Shown: in pieces, positions 17,093 to 27,302 of the stretch
Numbering within the stretch: the first letter of the stretch is position 1
Layout of the letters: each line of letters begins with the position of its first letter
DNA from: Gottfriedia endophytica
Lineage (GTDB): Bacteria > Bacillota > Bacilli > Bacillales > Bacillaceae_G
Direction of reading: 5' to 3'
DNA: 64,000 nucleotides
Assembly: GCF_017814275.1 (NCBI RefSeq)
Contig: NZ_JAGIYQ010000006.1
Location: 149,705-213,704, forward strand
Made by a program: the position numbers and the translations under genes
Notes under the pieces: model-generated
Database searches by the model: none
What the model was told of the DNA's origin: nothing
The model's input: only the letters and a program-made list of their open reading frames with translations

Positions 17093-18109
17093 TTATCCTA
17101 ATAAGCTATAATATAAATTTTTAGCAAGCTGGATATCGTTTGTTCCATGGATAAAAACACGACCATCTCTAAATATAACCATACGATAGTCTTGTAGCTG
17201 ACAAGATAACAAATATGGATTCTTAGTAACATCACCATGGATATTTAGTCGTTTTTCTAATTGGTCAAAACTATATTCAATCGTTTTTGCGGGTCTAATT
17301 TGAACGGTATTTCTCCCACATATTACTTCTGATTTCGTCTGATTTTCATATGATAAATACGGATAAGTTCTAATTGAACTACAAGTTCGACAACCATCTG
17401 TATTGATTTTGTCAAGATTAATAGAATAATACTGGTTATTCCATACATCAAATGTTAGAAAGGTATTCCTTAATGATGCAAAATCTTCTACAAGAATTTT
17501 TAATGCTTCTGAGACTTGATAAGCAGAAACAATTTGAACTGCTGGGCTAATGATTCCTGATGTATCACATGTCGCGCCAGCAACAGGGACTTCTTTTAAA
17601 ATACAATGTAAACACGGCATTTTACCTGGGATAACTGTATAAGTAGCACCATAACTTCCTACACAGGAACCATAAATCCATGGTATGTTAAATTTATGTG
17701 AAAGATCATTTAATATAAATCTAGTATCAAAGTTATCTGTACCATCAATAATTATGTCAACATCACTCAATAAATTTTCTAGATTGTCAGGTCTAGCATC
17801 CATAACAAGACCTTCAATTTCAACTTCCGAATTAATTTGTTTTAAATGCTGTTCAGCAGCGATTGCTTTTGGAATTTTATCCTCGGCATCATTTTCAGTG
17901 TATAGCTGTTGACGCTGCAAATTACTCCATTCAACATAATCACGATCAATAATGGTTAACTTTCCAATACCTGCTCTTACAAAAGCTTCTGCTCCAGCAC
18001 TACCTAATGCTCCAGCTCCTACGATTAGAACATGCTTATGTCTAATTTTTCCTTGCCCTTCAAAACCTATTTGCTTGAAGAGCTGTTGCCGTGAATAACG
18101 ATCGGTCAA
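17093..18109 (-). CDS. moeB: Molybdopterin-synthase adenylyltransferase MoeB
   Basis: Protein of 338 aa, TTG start. E1-like fold with VGAGALGSAGAEAFVRAGIG for ATP, DGTDNFDTRF, and the zinc Cys pairs PCLHC and CRTC. It adenylates the C-terminal glycine of MoaD. A C-terminal extension beyond the E1 core is normal for the Bacillus MoeB/ThiF type. A ThiF role in thiamine synthesis is possible from sequence, but the operon argues for MoeB. Confidence 0.92.
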   Translation of the reverse strand: MTDRYSRQQLFKQIGFEGQGKIRHKHVLIVGAGALGSAGAEAFVRAGIGKLTIIDRDYVEWSNLQRQQLYTENDAEDKIPKAIAAEQHLKQINSEVEIEGLVMDARPDNLENLLSDVDIIIDGTDNFDTRFILNDLSHKFNIPWIYGSCVGSYGATYTVIPGKMPCLHCILKEVPVAGATCDTSGIISPAVQIVSAYQVSEALKILVEDFASLRNTFLTFDVWNNQYYSINLDKINTDGCRTCSSIRTYPYLSYENQTKSEVICGRNTVQIRPAKTIEYSFDQLEKRLNIHGDVTKNPYLLSCQLQDYRMVIFRDGRVFIHGTNDIQLAKNLYYSLLG

Positions 18110-18158
18110 TACCCTCTCTTCCTTTCTTTCATGTATAGGAAACTATTCTATTTAATTA

Positions 18159-18641
18159 TTATTTATGAAAAAAATCCCCACTTTTTCCACCTGTTTTCTG
18201 TACTAAAAATGTTTCTTTAATGACCATTGTTTTATCAACAGCTTTACACATGTCATAGAAAGTAAGAGCAGCAACAGATACAGCTGTCAATGCTTCCATC
18301 TCAACTCCCGTTTTACCACTGCACTTAATAGTAGCTTGTATAATTAAATCGTATCCGTTCTCGCTTTTTTGATAGTTAAAAGTGAAATCAATCCCCTGCA
18401 ATATAATTGGATGGCACATTGGAATGATATCCGCTGTTTTTTTAGCAGCCATAATGCCAGCAATCTGAGCTACTTGAAGTGGATCCCCCTTTTTTATTAA
18501 TCCGTTTTGTATTGCATCGTATAGTTTAGTTGATAAAGCGATGGTACTTTGGGCAATAGCCGTTCGAGTTGTGACATCTTTTTGTGAAATATCGACCATC
18601 TTAGGTCGCCCTTCTTCATTCCAATGTGTGAAATCACTCAT
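18159..18641 (-). CDS. moaC: Cyclic pyranopterin monophosphate synthase MoaC
   Basis: Protein of 160 aa from ATG 18641 ([19 protein letters not shown]), behind AAGGAGCGG. It has the family motifs [13 protein letters not shown] and [23 protein letters not shown], ending GGKSGDF. It acts directly after MoaA in the first stage of molybdopterin synthesis. Confidence 0.96.
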   Translation of the reverse strand: MSDFTHWNEEGRPKMVDISQKDVTTRTAIAQSTIALSTKLYDAIQNGLIKKGDPLQVAQIAGIMAAKKTADIIPMCHPIILQGIDFTFNYQKSENGYDLIIQATIKCSGKTGVEMEALTAVSVAALTFYDMCKAVDKTMVIKETFLVQKTGGKSGDFFHK

Positions 18642-18701
18642 TATTTTCCGCTCCTTAGACATTGAGATATTGTAGAGTCCATTCAAAATTACACGCCTAC
18701 T

Positions 18702-19712
18702 TTATCCACCAATATGTGACATCTCTACTTTAGATCGTATTATTGAACCATTCGCTCTTTCATCAGAATAGCGATCACTTCGATTCATCCAAATATCAGT
18801 TATTTTTTTGCTAATCACATCATCTGATTCTTCTGAACGAAGTAATTCACGAAGGTCATAGCCTTTTGATGCGAATAAGCATGTATATAATTTCCCTTCT
18901 GCTGAAACTCTGGCCCTTGAACAACTTGAACAAAAAGAATCTGTAACTGAGGAAATAATCCCAATTTCTTGATCACCTTCTAAATAACGGAATCTAGTTG
19001 CTACCTCTCCTACATAATTTGGCTCAATTTGTTCAAGTGGCATGATTTCTCCAATTCGGGTTAAAATCTCTTGTTTTGTTACTACATCTTCCATTCTCCA
19101 GCCATTGGAATTCCCAACATCCATGTACTCAATAAAGCGTAGAGTATGGTTATTTTCTTTAAAATATTTCGCCATTGGGATAATATCTTGATCGTTTTTT
19201 CCTTTTTGAACAACCATGTTAACTTTCACTTTTAGACCTGCGTTAGAAGCTGCCTCAATTCCCTCTAAAACCCTCTTAACATTGCTTCTATTCCCATTTA
19301 ATTGGTTAAATCGTTCATCATCTAATGAATCTAGACTGACTGTCACTCGTCTTAATCCGGCATTAAATAACTCAGTGGCAAACTTTTTTAGAAGAGAACC
19401 ATTTGTCGTAATGGCAATATCTTCTACTCCTTTAATTGAATTCAAACGATAAATTAAATTAGGAAGATCTTTACGTAATAGTGGTTCTCCTCCAGTGATT
19501 CGTATTTTTTGGACACCTAGTGAAACAAATATACGGGTCAAACGTTCCATTTCTGCAAAAGATAGGATTTTATCAGAAGATAAAAAATCATAATTGGGCC
19601 CAAATATTTCTTCCGGCATGCAATAGCGACAACGAAAATTACAACGATCGGTAACGGATAATCGTAAATCTCTCAGCGGGCGTTGTAAATTGTCTAATAT
19701 ACCTTCTTCCAT
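18702..19712 (-). CDS. moaA: GTP 3',8-cyclase MoaA (radical SAM)
   Basis: Protein of 336 aa from ATG 19712 ([20 protein letters not shown]). The N-terminal radical SAM cluster is CNFRCRYC; the C-terminal cluster is [18 protein letters not shown]; the C-terminal GG (HIGG) needed for catalysis is present. It converts GTP to 3',8-cyclo-GTP. It lies between fdhD and moaC. Confidence 0.97.
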   Translation of the reverse strand: MEEGILDNLQRPLRDLRLSVTDRCNFRCRYCMPEEIFGPNYDFLSSDKILSFAEMERLTRIFVSLGVQKIRITGGEPLLRKDLPNLIYRLNSIKGVEDIAITTNGSLLKKFATELFNAGLRRVTVSLDSLDDERFNQLNGNRSNVKRVLEGIEAASNAGLKVKVNMVVQKGKNDQDIIPMAKYFKENNHTLRFIEYMDVGNSNGWRMEDVVTKQEILTRIGEIMPLEQIEPNYVGEVATRFRYLEGDQEIGIISSVTDSFCSSCSRARVSAEGKLYTCLFASKGYDLRELLRSEESDDVISKKITDIWMNRSDRYSDERANGSIIRSKVEMSHIGG

Positions 19713-19775
19713 ACTTATCTCTCCCTTTAATACTTGATATCTATTAATCATTCATTACATTTTGTACTGTTGTTT

Positions 19776-20564
19776 CTATTGAATTCGTTCTGGACATGTA
19801 TAAATATTGAAAGAATCATTTCTAATAAAACCTACTGTCGTAATTCCTAATTCTTCGGCTAACTCTAATGCCAATTCAGTAGGAGCCGATTTTGAAAGAA
19901 CTACCTCACAACCAATTTTTGCTACTTTCAATAATATTTCTGAAGATATGCGTCCGCTAAAAACTATGACTTTATTTCCAATTGAGATATTATTTTTCAA
20001 ACAATATCCGTATATTTTATCTAAAGCATTATGTCTTCCTATATCCATTCGACATAGCATAAAGCCATTTACATCGCATAATGCGGCATTATGCACTCCT
20101 CCAGTATTTTGAAAAATAGTTGCTGAGCTTTGTAGCTTACTCATTAAACGTAAACAATCATCTGGTGAGATCTTTACTCGTATTTCTTTCATTTTCTTGG
20201 CAGTTAACGCATCATTTACGAAAACAAACCCTTGTCTACTCATTCCACAGCACGAAGTAATATATCGCTTGTTCTGGAAGTTTTGATAATAAGGATTCAA
20301 ATTATCGATCTTAACGTATACGTATCCTTCTTTTTCCCGAACCCAAATTTCTTTAATATCTTCATACTTCCTCATAATCCCTTCGGAAGCTAAATAACCA
20401 ATAACCATATCTTCAATGTATTCTGGTGTACAAACCATCGTAACGAATTCTTGTTCATTAATTTTTACGGTAACAGGAAACTCTGTAACAACTAAATCCT
20501 CAGTTTCATTAAGATATCCGTCTGAATATCTAAAAATTTTCCGTTTCTCCACTATTGGTTTCAT
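19776..20564 (-). CDS. fdhD: Formate dehydrogenase sulfurtransferase FdhD
   Basis: About 262 aa; start placed at ATG 20564 (MKPIVEKRK), as the ATG four codons earlier is too close to the AGGAT. Family motifs: EYIEDMVIGYLASEGI, TSCCGMSRQ with the sulfur-accepting Cys pair, GGVHNAALCD, DIGRHNALDKIYGYCL and FSGRISSEIL. It passes sulfur to Mo-bis-MGD before insertion into formate dehydrogenase. It is the second gene after mrp2. Confidence 0.95.
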   Translation of the reverse strand: MKPIVEKRKIFRYSDGYLNETEDLVVTEFPVTVKINEQEFVTMVCTPEYIEDMVIGYLASEGIMRKYEDIKEIWVREKEGYVYVKIDNLNPYYQNFQNKRYITSCCGMSRQGFVFVNDALTAKKMKEIRVKISPDDCLRLMSKLQSSATIFQNTGGVHNAALCDVNGFMLCRMDIGRHNALDKIYGYCLKNNISIGNKVIVFSGRISSEILLKVAKIGCEVVLSKSAPTELALELAEELGITTVGFIRNDSFNIYTCPERIQ

Positions 20565-20602
20565 TTGGCACTTCATCCTACCTACATTAGTATTGTAAAA
20601 AG

Positions 20603-21652
20603 TTAACTTATATGAATAATAAATTCAGCTAACGATGTAAACATCTCTCCTGTAAGAGAATCCTCATCATATACATTTGAACCTTTATTTTCCTCGCGTT
20701 TGGCAAATGGAATTCTTGCGATTACTTCGGATTGTAGTATTTCGGCTAACATATCACCGCCACCCTTTCCAAAAAGATAATTCTTCGTACCATCTTGTTC
20801 TTCATAGAACGACATATTTTCGACGATCCCTACAATTTCGTGTTTTGTATGTTTCGCCATGGCACCTGCTCTTGATGCAACAAAAGAAGCTACATTGTGA
20901 GGAGTCGTGACAATCAGTTCCTTTGCTTGAGGAATCATTGCTGCTACATCAATCGCTACATCTCCCGTACCAGGAGGTAAATCAAGGAGAAGGTAATCCA
21001 GTTCTCCCCAATGGGTGTTTGCAAGAAAGTTTTGAATCCATTTATTTAACATCGGACCTCGCCACATCACTGGGTTATTATTATCTGTAAAAAATCCCAT
21101 TGACATGATTTTAACGCCATGACTAATGACTGGAATCGCAGTCTGATCAATCATAGTTGGTTTCTGACTAACTCCCATCATTGCAGGAATACTAAACCCA
21201 TAAATATCTGCATCTAGTATTCCAACTTTTTTTCCTAGCCGTGCCAAAGCAATTGCTAGATTAACGGTAACTGTAGATTTTCCAACTCCACCTTTTCCAC
21301 TTGTCACAGTAATAAATCGAACACCTGAATCAGGTCGCAACATAGTAGGCATTCCTGTCTTTGTTGTAGAGCTCTTCTTCAGCATTTGCGTCAATGCAGC
21401 ACGTTCTTCTGATGTCATAGAACTAAACGTGATCGAAACAGAAGAAGCTCCAATGTTCCGAAGAGATTGTTCAATATCATCTTTTATTATTGCTTTTAAA
21501 GGACATCCTTGAATCGTTAAAACAACCTCTAGTTGAATATGCGTATCATCAACTTGAATATTGCGTACCATGTTTAAATCCACGATACTTTTATGCAGTT
21601 CCGGATCTTGGACATGTTTTAAAGCGTTCAAAATATCTTCATGTTTCAACAT
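20603..21652 (-). CDS. Mrp/SalA-type P-loop ATPase (copy 2)
   Basis: Protein of 349 aa nearly identical to copy 1 at 7.5 kb over its whole length (MIP18 domain, Walker A GKGGVGKS, LLLDLPPGTGD, no CxxC), differing mainly at scattered positions and the last residues. It heads the fdhD-moaACB-moeBA-mobB-moaED operon downstream of leader L2. Co-location with FdhD and Moco genes suggests Fe-S cluster loading of the multi-cluster dehydrogenases (inference from Mrp/ApbC knowledge). Confidence 0.88.
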   Translation of the reverse strand: MLKHEDILNALKHVQDPELHKSIVDLNMVRNIQVDDTHIQLEVVLTIQGCPLKAIIKDDIEQSLRNIGASSVSITFSSMTSEERAALTQMLKKSSTTKTGMPTMLRPDSGVRFITVTSGKGGVGKSTVTVNLAIALARLGKKVGILDADIYGFSIPAMMGVSQKPTMIDQTAIPVISHGVKIMSMGFFTDNNNPVMWRGPMLNKWIQNFLANTHWGELDYLLLDLPPGTGDVAIDVAAMIPQAKELIVTTPHNVASFVASRAGAMAKHTKHEIVGIVENMSFYEEQDGTKNYLFGKGGGDMLAEILQSEVIARIPFAKREENKGSNVYDEDSLTGEMFTSLAEFIIHIS

Positions 21653-21748
21653 AACTATCAGTCCTTTTTAATTTTATGATTAATTTCTATTTAGTAGGTC
21701 AAATCACTTGGAGTATTCTTAAAAATATAAAAAGTTCACTTTTTAAAA

Positions 21749-21955
21749 TAAAAAAGCCCGTCATAAAATAGACTGTGTATTGTAAATACACAATTTATTT
21801 TATGACGGGCTAATTGCTAAGCAATTTATCATACTAGTGCAATCTATCTCATCATATACAACATTAAAAAACAGAATGTTAAAGCAAATATCTATTACCC
21901 TAACATCAATGATTTTTGATATCTTTATTATAATACTCGTACTATCTAACCACAA
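21749..21955 (-). promoter_or_regulatory. Leader L2 of mrp2-fdhD-moa operon: promoter, structured 5' UTR and long terminator
   Basis: Promoter TTGTGG (21950-21955), 17-bp spacer, TATAAT (21927-21932). The leader shares AAAAATCATTGATG, CTGTTTTTT, GATGAGAT-GATT and a TTAGCCCG terminator start with L1. It folds as TTAGGGTAA pairing with TTTGCTTTAA (nine pairs with G-U), AACATT-loop-AATGTT, an AGTA...TTGCT hairpin, and a terminator (21755-21811) with a 16-17 bp outer stem plus an inner GTGTATT/AATACAC, then a T tract. About 95 bases separate it from mrp2. Stems differ in sequence from L1 but keep their positions, hinting at conserved structure. Confidence 0.7.
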
Positions 21956-21989
21956 GAACATTTTACTAGTGTCCACATTTTTATAAAAG

Positions 21990-23726
21990 TCAATAATATT
22001 TATATGGTCGATCAAGTTCAAATAATCTTCGGTATCTTTCTTCATTTTCATACAGCTCATTATGAGTACCATCCATTATAATCTTCCCTTGATCTAAGAA
22101 TAGTATTTGATCTGCCATTTCAGATCCAATTAAATGATGAGTAATCCATAGAACTGTCTTTCCTTCTAATACTTTGAATATTGTATTTAGTAATTTACGT
22201 TCTGTAATTGAATCCAATCCAACAGTTGGTTCATCTAAAATAACAATTGGTGTAAATTGAAGTAGGACTCTAGCTAGCGCAATTCTTTGACGTTCACCAC
22301 CTGAAAATCTAACACCTGTCTCTTCCATTGGAGTATGATAGCCTTGTGGTAGCGACTCTATATAATCATGTAACTCTACCATTTTAGCAACTTTAACTAC
22401 CTCATCATCACTTGCTTTCGGATTTCCTAAACGAATATTATTAAGAACAGATGTATCAAATAGATAAGGTTTTTGATTGAGGACTGATACAACATTAGAG
22501 ATAGCGTCTCCTACTATTCTAGTCTCTATGTTATTAATAGTAACCCTTCCTTGTTTAGGAGCTTCAACACCTTCAATAAGCTTAAGTATAGTAGATTTAC
22601 CTGAACCACTTGGACCTAATAAAGCAGTTATTTTATTCGGTTCAAGTGTAAATGAAATATTGTTTAAGATATTTCCTTCAACAGAATATTGAAAAGTAAC
22701 ATTTTCGAACTCTACCTTCGAAAATTCCTCAACTTTTCTATCAAACTCAAACGAAGTAGTTGAAGTTTGATGATTTTCTTCAAGGTCTTCTAGGCGATTA
22801 ATGGAATCATTATATAAAGGCACACTTCCAACAGAATTTGATAAAGGTATAAATGCTTCTGTTAACGGAAAGAGAACTAATACAAATGCTGCAATAAACG
22901 TTTTCGGAATCTCACCAACTATACTTTCATTCCCAGCCCAATACAACATCATTAAAACGAGTATTGCTACGACAAATTGAGCAAAGAAATCACGCCAACT
23001 TCTAAACCGTTTTTCTTGATTTTGAAGTTTTCTTAGGGAATGGTCACTCTCCTTATAGTTTTTAAAAAAGGATGACTTTCTACCACTAAATAGCCAATCA
23101 CTAATTCCCATTACTGCATCTGTTAGATTTTCATATAGAATTTTCTTTTTATTTTTTATTTGATGAGTTCTTGCTTTTTCAACTAATAAAGAATAAAAAG
23201 GCAATATCCCAATTAATACAAATGATACTAAGGCGATTAAAAGTGCGAATGGAATTGAGAAGAATCCCATTACGAAAATTGAAAGTACATATATAAATAA
23301 TACTGCAATTCCTGGGAAAATTGTCTTCAAATAAATATCTTGTAAATACTCGATATCATTTGCTAATAATCCTAAGATATCTCCTGTTTTAAACTTTGAA
23401 CTTAAACTTAGTGCTGAAGGTTCAAGGATACTAAATAATCTTGTTCTCATATGAGATAATATTTTTAATATAGTATTATGTCCAACTAATCGTTCGGTAT
23501 ATTTAGAAACTGACCTTAGTATTCCAAATGTTCGAACTGCAACAATCGGAACATAAATCATTAGAATATTTTCCGGCCTAGTTGCTGCTTTTGAAATTAA
23601 AAAGCCGGAAGTATACATAAGGGAAGCCGCAGCAAAAATAGTTAATGCACTTAAGAAGATCACCAATATAAATAAACGGCGATTTTCTTTTATATATGGT
23701 AAAATCCATCCATTTTTATTAAACAT
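21990..23726 (-). CDS. cydC: Thiol reductant ABC exporter subunit CydC
   Basis: Protein of 578 aa: six-helix ABC transmembrane domain (about 1-310) and ATPase domain with Walker A LLGPSGSGKST, signature RFSGGERQRIALARVLL, Walker B IVILDEPTVGLD and switch WITHH. With CydD it exports cysteine/glutathione-type thiols (and binds haem in E. coli), a requirement for cytochrome bd assembly. It starts 11 bases after cydD. Confidence 0.94.
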   Translation of the reverse strand: MFNKNGWILPYIKENRRLFILVIFLSALTIFAAASLMYTSGFLISKAATRPENILMIYVPIVAVRTFGILRSVSKYTERLVGHNTILKILSHMRTRLFSILEPSALSLSSKFKTGDILGLLANDIEYLQDIYLKTIFPGIAVLFIYVLSIFVMGFFSIPFALLIALVSFVLIGILPFYSLLVEKARTHQIKNKKKILYENLTDAVMGISDWLFSGRKSSFFKNYKESDHSLRKLQNQEKRFRSWRDFFAQFVVAILVLMMLYWAGNESIVGEIPKTFIAAFVLVLFPLTEAFIPLSNSVGSVPLYNDSINRLEDLEENHQTSTTSFEFDRKVEEFSKVEFENVTFQYSVEGNILNNISFTLEPNKITALLGPSGSGKSTILKLIEGVEAPKQGRVTINNIETRIVGDAISNVVSVLNQKPYLFDTSVLNNIRLGNPKASDDEVVKVAKMVELHDYIESLPQGYHTPMEETGVRFSGGERQRIALARVLLQFTPIVILDEPTVGLDSITERKLLNTIFKVLEGKTVLWITHHLIGSEMADQILFLDQGKIIMDGTHNELYENEERYRRLFELDRPYKYY

Positions 23727-23737
23727 ACTTATCCCTT

Positions 23738-25438
23738 CTAAGAAGTAATTAGTTTAAAATAGTGACCTTTTTTATCTAGTAATTCTTCATGAGTACCAAT
23801 TTCAACAATTTCCCCTTCATTCATAACGATTATTTGATCCATATCTTTCATCCAATGAAGGCGGTGTGTAGCTATAAATACTAATTTGTTTTCAAACAAC
23901 TCAAGCATTGTTTGTTTTAACTCATACTCGGTCTCTATATCAAGATGACTTGTAGGTTCGTCTAAGAGTAATATTGGTCGATTTTCTAAAAATGCTCTAG
24001 CTAATGCTACCCTTTGGCTTTGTCCACCACTTAAACTTCTTCCGCCTTCACCTATTTTTTCATCTAATCCATTTGGTAAATCGTTCATTAATAAAGATAA
24101 TCCAGCTTTACGCCCCGCTTCTTCTACTTGTTGTTTTGAGGCATTAGGTTTATAAAAGCTTATATTTTCTTCTAAGGTTTTCGAAAAGATATACGGATTT
24201 TGGGGAATATATAATAATTGTTTATGCCAATCTTGTAATTGGAGGTGTGACACTTTTTTTCCTGAAACATTTATTTCACCACTAGTAGGCTCTAAAAAAC
24301 CACCTAGTAAGTCAATTAGAGTTGATTTACCTGAACCACTTTCCCCAACAATACCGATTTTTTGAAAACCTTTAATGCTCATATTTACTTTATTTAAAAT
24401 CACTAATTCGTTTTCAGGCTCTATTGAAATATTACTTAATTCAATGAAACTATTATTATTCCATTTCCTTAAAGTAATATCTGATAGATCCCTAAAATCT
24501 TGTTCATCTAATATCGCTTGCATAGATTTTCCTGCTTCTTGTCCATTTAATGTTGCATGATAATCGGAACCAAATTCGCGTACAGGCAAGAAATATTCTG
24601 GCGCAAGTATTAAAATTGTTAATGCAGGTTCGAATAATATTTCCCCTTTAATTAAGCGCAGACCTAAAAATACAGCAACTGTAGCAATTGAAAGCATCGT
24701 AAATAAATCAAGTGCAAATGAAGATAAAAATGCAGTTTTTAATGTACTCATTGTTGCCTCTCGATATCTCTCACTTACACTTTCAATTTTTTTAGTATGC
24801 TTTCGACCTAAGCCTAGAAATTTCAAAGTTTCAAGGCCTCTTAAAGAGTCAGTAAAATGATTTGATAATATGCGATATGTCTTCCATTGTTTATTAGCTT
24901 TCTGTTTGGCAGCTAAACCAAGTAAAATCATAAAGATAATGATAATAGGAAAGGTAACAACTAAAATAATTGCTGAAACCTTATCAATAGTGAAGATATA
25001 TAGAACTACTAATGGTGTGATGATTGCAAGATTAATCATTTTAGAAGGCACAATTTCTAGATATTGTCTTAATTGATTAGTTCCTTCCATTATTAAAGTT
25101 ACAATATTACCTGTTCCTGATTTTCTAGCATACCTCGGCCCAAGCTTAAATAGCTTTTCAAGAACTTTCATTTTCACATCAGTCGAAGCTTCATCAGCGA
25201 ACTTTTCAGAGTATTTTTGTTTAACTGTAGTTATTAGATGACGACATATAAAAGCGATAATGAAGAAGATAGTAGCGGAATAAATTTCACTACTATTCCT
25301 TCCATTAAATAAACTTACAATTGCTTTAGAAAGCATAAATGCTTGAAGAATAATTCCCGTTCCTTGTATAACTGTCAATATAACTAGGACAATTAATAAA
25401 CGAGTAATCCCTCTATATTTTTTCAAATCTTTTCCCAT
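23738..25438 (-). CDS. cydD: Thiol reductant ABC exporter subunit CydD
   Basis: Protein of 566 aa, ABC half-transporter with Walker A IVGESGSGKSTL, signature RSLSGGQSQRVALARAF, Walker B ILLLDEPTSHLD and switch FIATHRLH. It forms a heterodimer with CydC. Here it follows modB by about 100 bases, apparently in the moaB-mobA-modAB transcription unit, rather than following cydAB as in B. subtilis cydABCD. Confidence 0.94.
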   Translation of the reverse strand: MGKDLKKYRGITRLLIVLVILTVIQGTGIILQAFMLSKAIVSLFNGRNSSEIYSATIFFIIAFICRHLITTVKQKYSEKFADEASTDVKMKVLEKLFKLGPRYARKSGTGNIVTLIMEGTNQLRQYLEIVPSKMINLAIITPLVVLYIFTIDKVSAIILVVTFPIIIIFMILLGLAAKQKANKQWKTYRILSNHFTDSLRGLETLKFLGLGRKHTKKIESVSERYREATMSTLKTAFLSSFALDLFTMLSIATVAVFLGLRLIKGEILFEPALTILILAPEYFLPVREFGSDYHATLNGQEAGKSMQAILDEQDFRDLSDITLRKWNNNSFIELSNISIEPENELVILNKVNMSIKGFQKIGIVGESGSGKSTLIDLLGGFLEPTSGEINVSGKKVSHLQLQDWHKQLLYIPQNPYIFSKTLEENISFYKPNASKQQVEEAGRKAGLSLLMNDLPNGLDEKIGEGGRSLSGGQSQRVALARAFLENRPILLLDEPTSHLDIETEYELKQTMLELFENKLVFIATHRLHWMKDMDQIIVMNEGEIVEIGTHEELLDKKGHYFKLITS

Positions 25439-25540
25439 AAATAAGTCAAACCCTTTTCATCTACGCGTTTTCTATACACGAATAACTCAAAATTTGATAA
25501 GTACCAAAGGTAATAATAAGCACGCTATTAAAATAATTAT

Positions 25541-26197
25541 TTATTTTTGAATTAACTGCACTATCAGTAACATAATAAGTGAAATGAAAACCAATGAAAT
25601 TACCCATAACCAAGCCATTTTCATATCCCCAGAATCAATTGCCATATAAATTGCAGTAGGTACAGTCTGAGTTTGTCCAGGAATGTTACCAGCAAACATT
25701 AGCGTAGCTCCAAATTCACCGAGTGCTCGTGCGATCGATAAGATACTGCCTGTGACAATCGACTTAAAAGCTAAAGGAATAGAAATATATAGAAAGACTT
25801 GTAATTCATTTGCTCCGCAATTCCGTGCAACATCTTCTATATCTTTGTCAATTCCTTGAAATCCTGTTTTTGCAGATTGGTACATAAGAGGAAATGACAC
25901 AACTATAGAAGCAATTACAGCTGCCCACCAGGTAAAAATAATTGGTTGATTAAAAAACCACTCTATAAACTTTCCTATAATACTATGTCTCCCAAATACA
26001 ACAATTAATAAAAATCCAACTACAGTAGGCGGGAGAACTAAGGGTAACATAATAATTGTTTCTAATAGAATCTTCCCCTTAAAATCTCGAACCGATAATA
26101 TCCTTCCAACTACAGTACCTAAAATAATTACAAAGACACTAGCTACAAAAGTAACTTTAATTGAAAGCTTAAGAGGTATTAAAAATTCTTCTATCAT
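25541..26197 (-). CDS. modB: Molybdate ABC transporter permease ModB
   Basis: Protein of 218 aa, five hydrophobic segments, with the permease EAA loop (ARNCGANELQVFLYISIPLA) and LARALGEFGATLMFAGNIPG typical of ModB/CysT-type permeases. It starts 14 bases after modA. No modC ATPase follows. Confidence 0.94.
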   Translation of the reverse strand: MIEEFLIPLKLSIKVTFVASVFVIILGTVVGRILSVRDFKGKILLETIIMLPLVLPPTVVGFLLIVVFGRHSIIGKFIEWFFNQPIIFTWWAAVIASIVVSFPLMYQSAKTGFQGIDKDIEDVARNCGANELQVFLYISIPLAFKSIVTGSILSIARALGEFGATLMFAGNIPGQTQTVPTAIYMAIDSGDMKMAWLWVISLVFISLIMLLIVQLIQK

Positions 26198-26211
26198 GTC
26201 AAGTCAACACC

Positions 26212-27018
26212 TCATTTCGATAGAAAACCGTGTTTTTCAAATATCTCCATGGATTTTTTACTTTGAAGGAATGAATAGAATTCTTTTGTCTCATTATGAT
26301 TTTTTGTATCACTAATGATACCTACCGGATATATGATTGGCTTATGAGTTTGGTTGTTTGCCGTTTCAACAATTTTGACTTTTTTTGATGTAAGTGCGTC
26401 TGTTTTATACACAACACCTGCATCTACATTCCCAGTTTCAACATATGATAAAACCTGTCTTACATCTTTTGCATAGACAATTTTTTGATTAATGCTTGAC
26501 CAAAGGTTCATATTTTCTAATGACTCTTTTGCATATTGACCAGCTGGTACTAAATCAGGTGTCCCTATTGAGATTTTCTTAACTTCATTTAGTTTCAGAT
26601 CTTCAAAATTTTTAACTTGAAAATTAGAATTTTTAGGTTCAATTAACACTAATTCATTTCCAATTAAATCTACCGACTCTTTTTTTGAGGTAAGTCCTTC
26701 TTTTATCAACTTATTAAACTTATCTTTTCCTGCTGAGAAAAATAAATCCACTGGTGCGCCATTTTCAATTTGTTGCTGAAGAGTTCCAGAAGCTCCAAAA
26801 TTAAATCTAAGCTTTACATTAGGATGGCTTTTTTCATAAACACTTTGAATTTCTATAAGACTATCTTTTAGACTAGCAGCAGCAGAAATTGTTAATTCTA
26901 TTTTTCTATTATCTTTGTTTTCAAATTTAGTTTGAGTTACTTTGTTGACAACCCCAAAAACAATTGCACAGACTACTATAATTGAGACAAGTACCCATAT
27001 TAATTTTTTATTTAGCAT
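26212..27018 (-). CDS. modA: Molybdate-binding lipoprotein/periplasmic-type protein ModA
   Basis: About 268 aa from ATG 27018, with GGGTGAGG upstream and the preceding gene's stop one base before it. An N-terminal hydrophobic anchor (residues 4-25) lacks an obvious lipobox Cys. Binding-protein motifs: TISAAASLKDSL, FNFGASGTLQQQIENGAPVDLFFSA, and GNVDAGVVYKTDA. It captures molybdate (possibly tungstate) for ModB. Confidence 0.94.
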   Translation of the reverse strand: MLNKKLIWVLVSIIVVCAIVFGVVNKVTQTKFENKDNRKIELTISAAASLKDSLIEIQSVYEKSHPNVKLRFNFGASGTLQQQIENGAPVDLFFSAGKDKFNKLIKEGLTSKKESVDLIGNELVLIEPKNSNFQVKNFEDLKLNEVKKISIGTPDLVPAGQYAKESLENMNLWSSINQKIVYAKDVRQVLSYVETGNVDAGVVYKTDALTSKKVKIVETANNQTHKPIIYPVGIISDTKNHNETKEFYSFLQSKKSMEIFEKHGFLSK

Positions 27019-27019
27019 T

Positions 27020-27262
27020 TTAATCCTCACCCTTTAATATTATTAATTGACTTAAACGGTTATTTCTTATTTCTTGTTCGTTCGGTGATGATAAATCATA
27101 TTTTTTTAATAGATGAAATAATTCATTTAACAATACTTGTGAGGGTTTAGTTTGTAATATTTTAAATAGCCCTTCAGCTAAAATTTCAGGTAAATGAGAT
27201 TTTTGTAGTTCAACTTTATCAATAACATCTTGAGTTGAATGATTTAATTTACATGTACTCAT
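27020..27262 (-). CDS. Uncharacterised 80-aa protein between mobA and modA
   Basis: ATG 27262 (MSTCKLNHSTQD) follows AGAAGGTGG; the stop lies one base from the modA start. Mostly helical, soluble, with a single Cys. I do not recognise the family. Tight packing between mobA and modA makes a role in molybdate uptake or cofactor synthesis plausible but unproven. Confidence 0.7.
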   Translation of the reverse strand: MSTCKLNHSTQDVIDKVELQKSHLPEILAEGLFKILQTKPSQVLLNELFHLLKKYDLSSPNEQEIRNNRLSQLIILKGED

Positions 27263-27302
27263 TTTTTCCACCTTCTCCATGTTGTTTATTTGAATCCAAA
27301 GA

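Noticed and set aside
21800..22072. 90-codon minus-strand frame
   Set aside because: It covers the end of cydC and the structured leader L2; the composition is leader RNA rather than protein.
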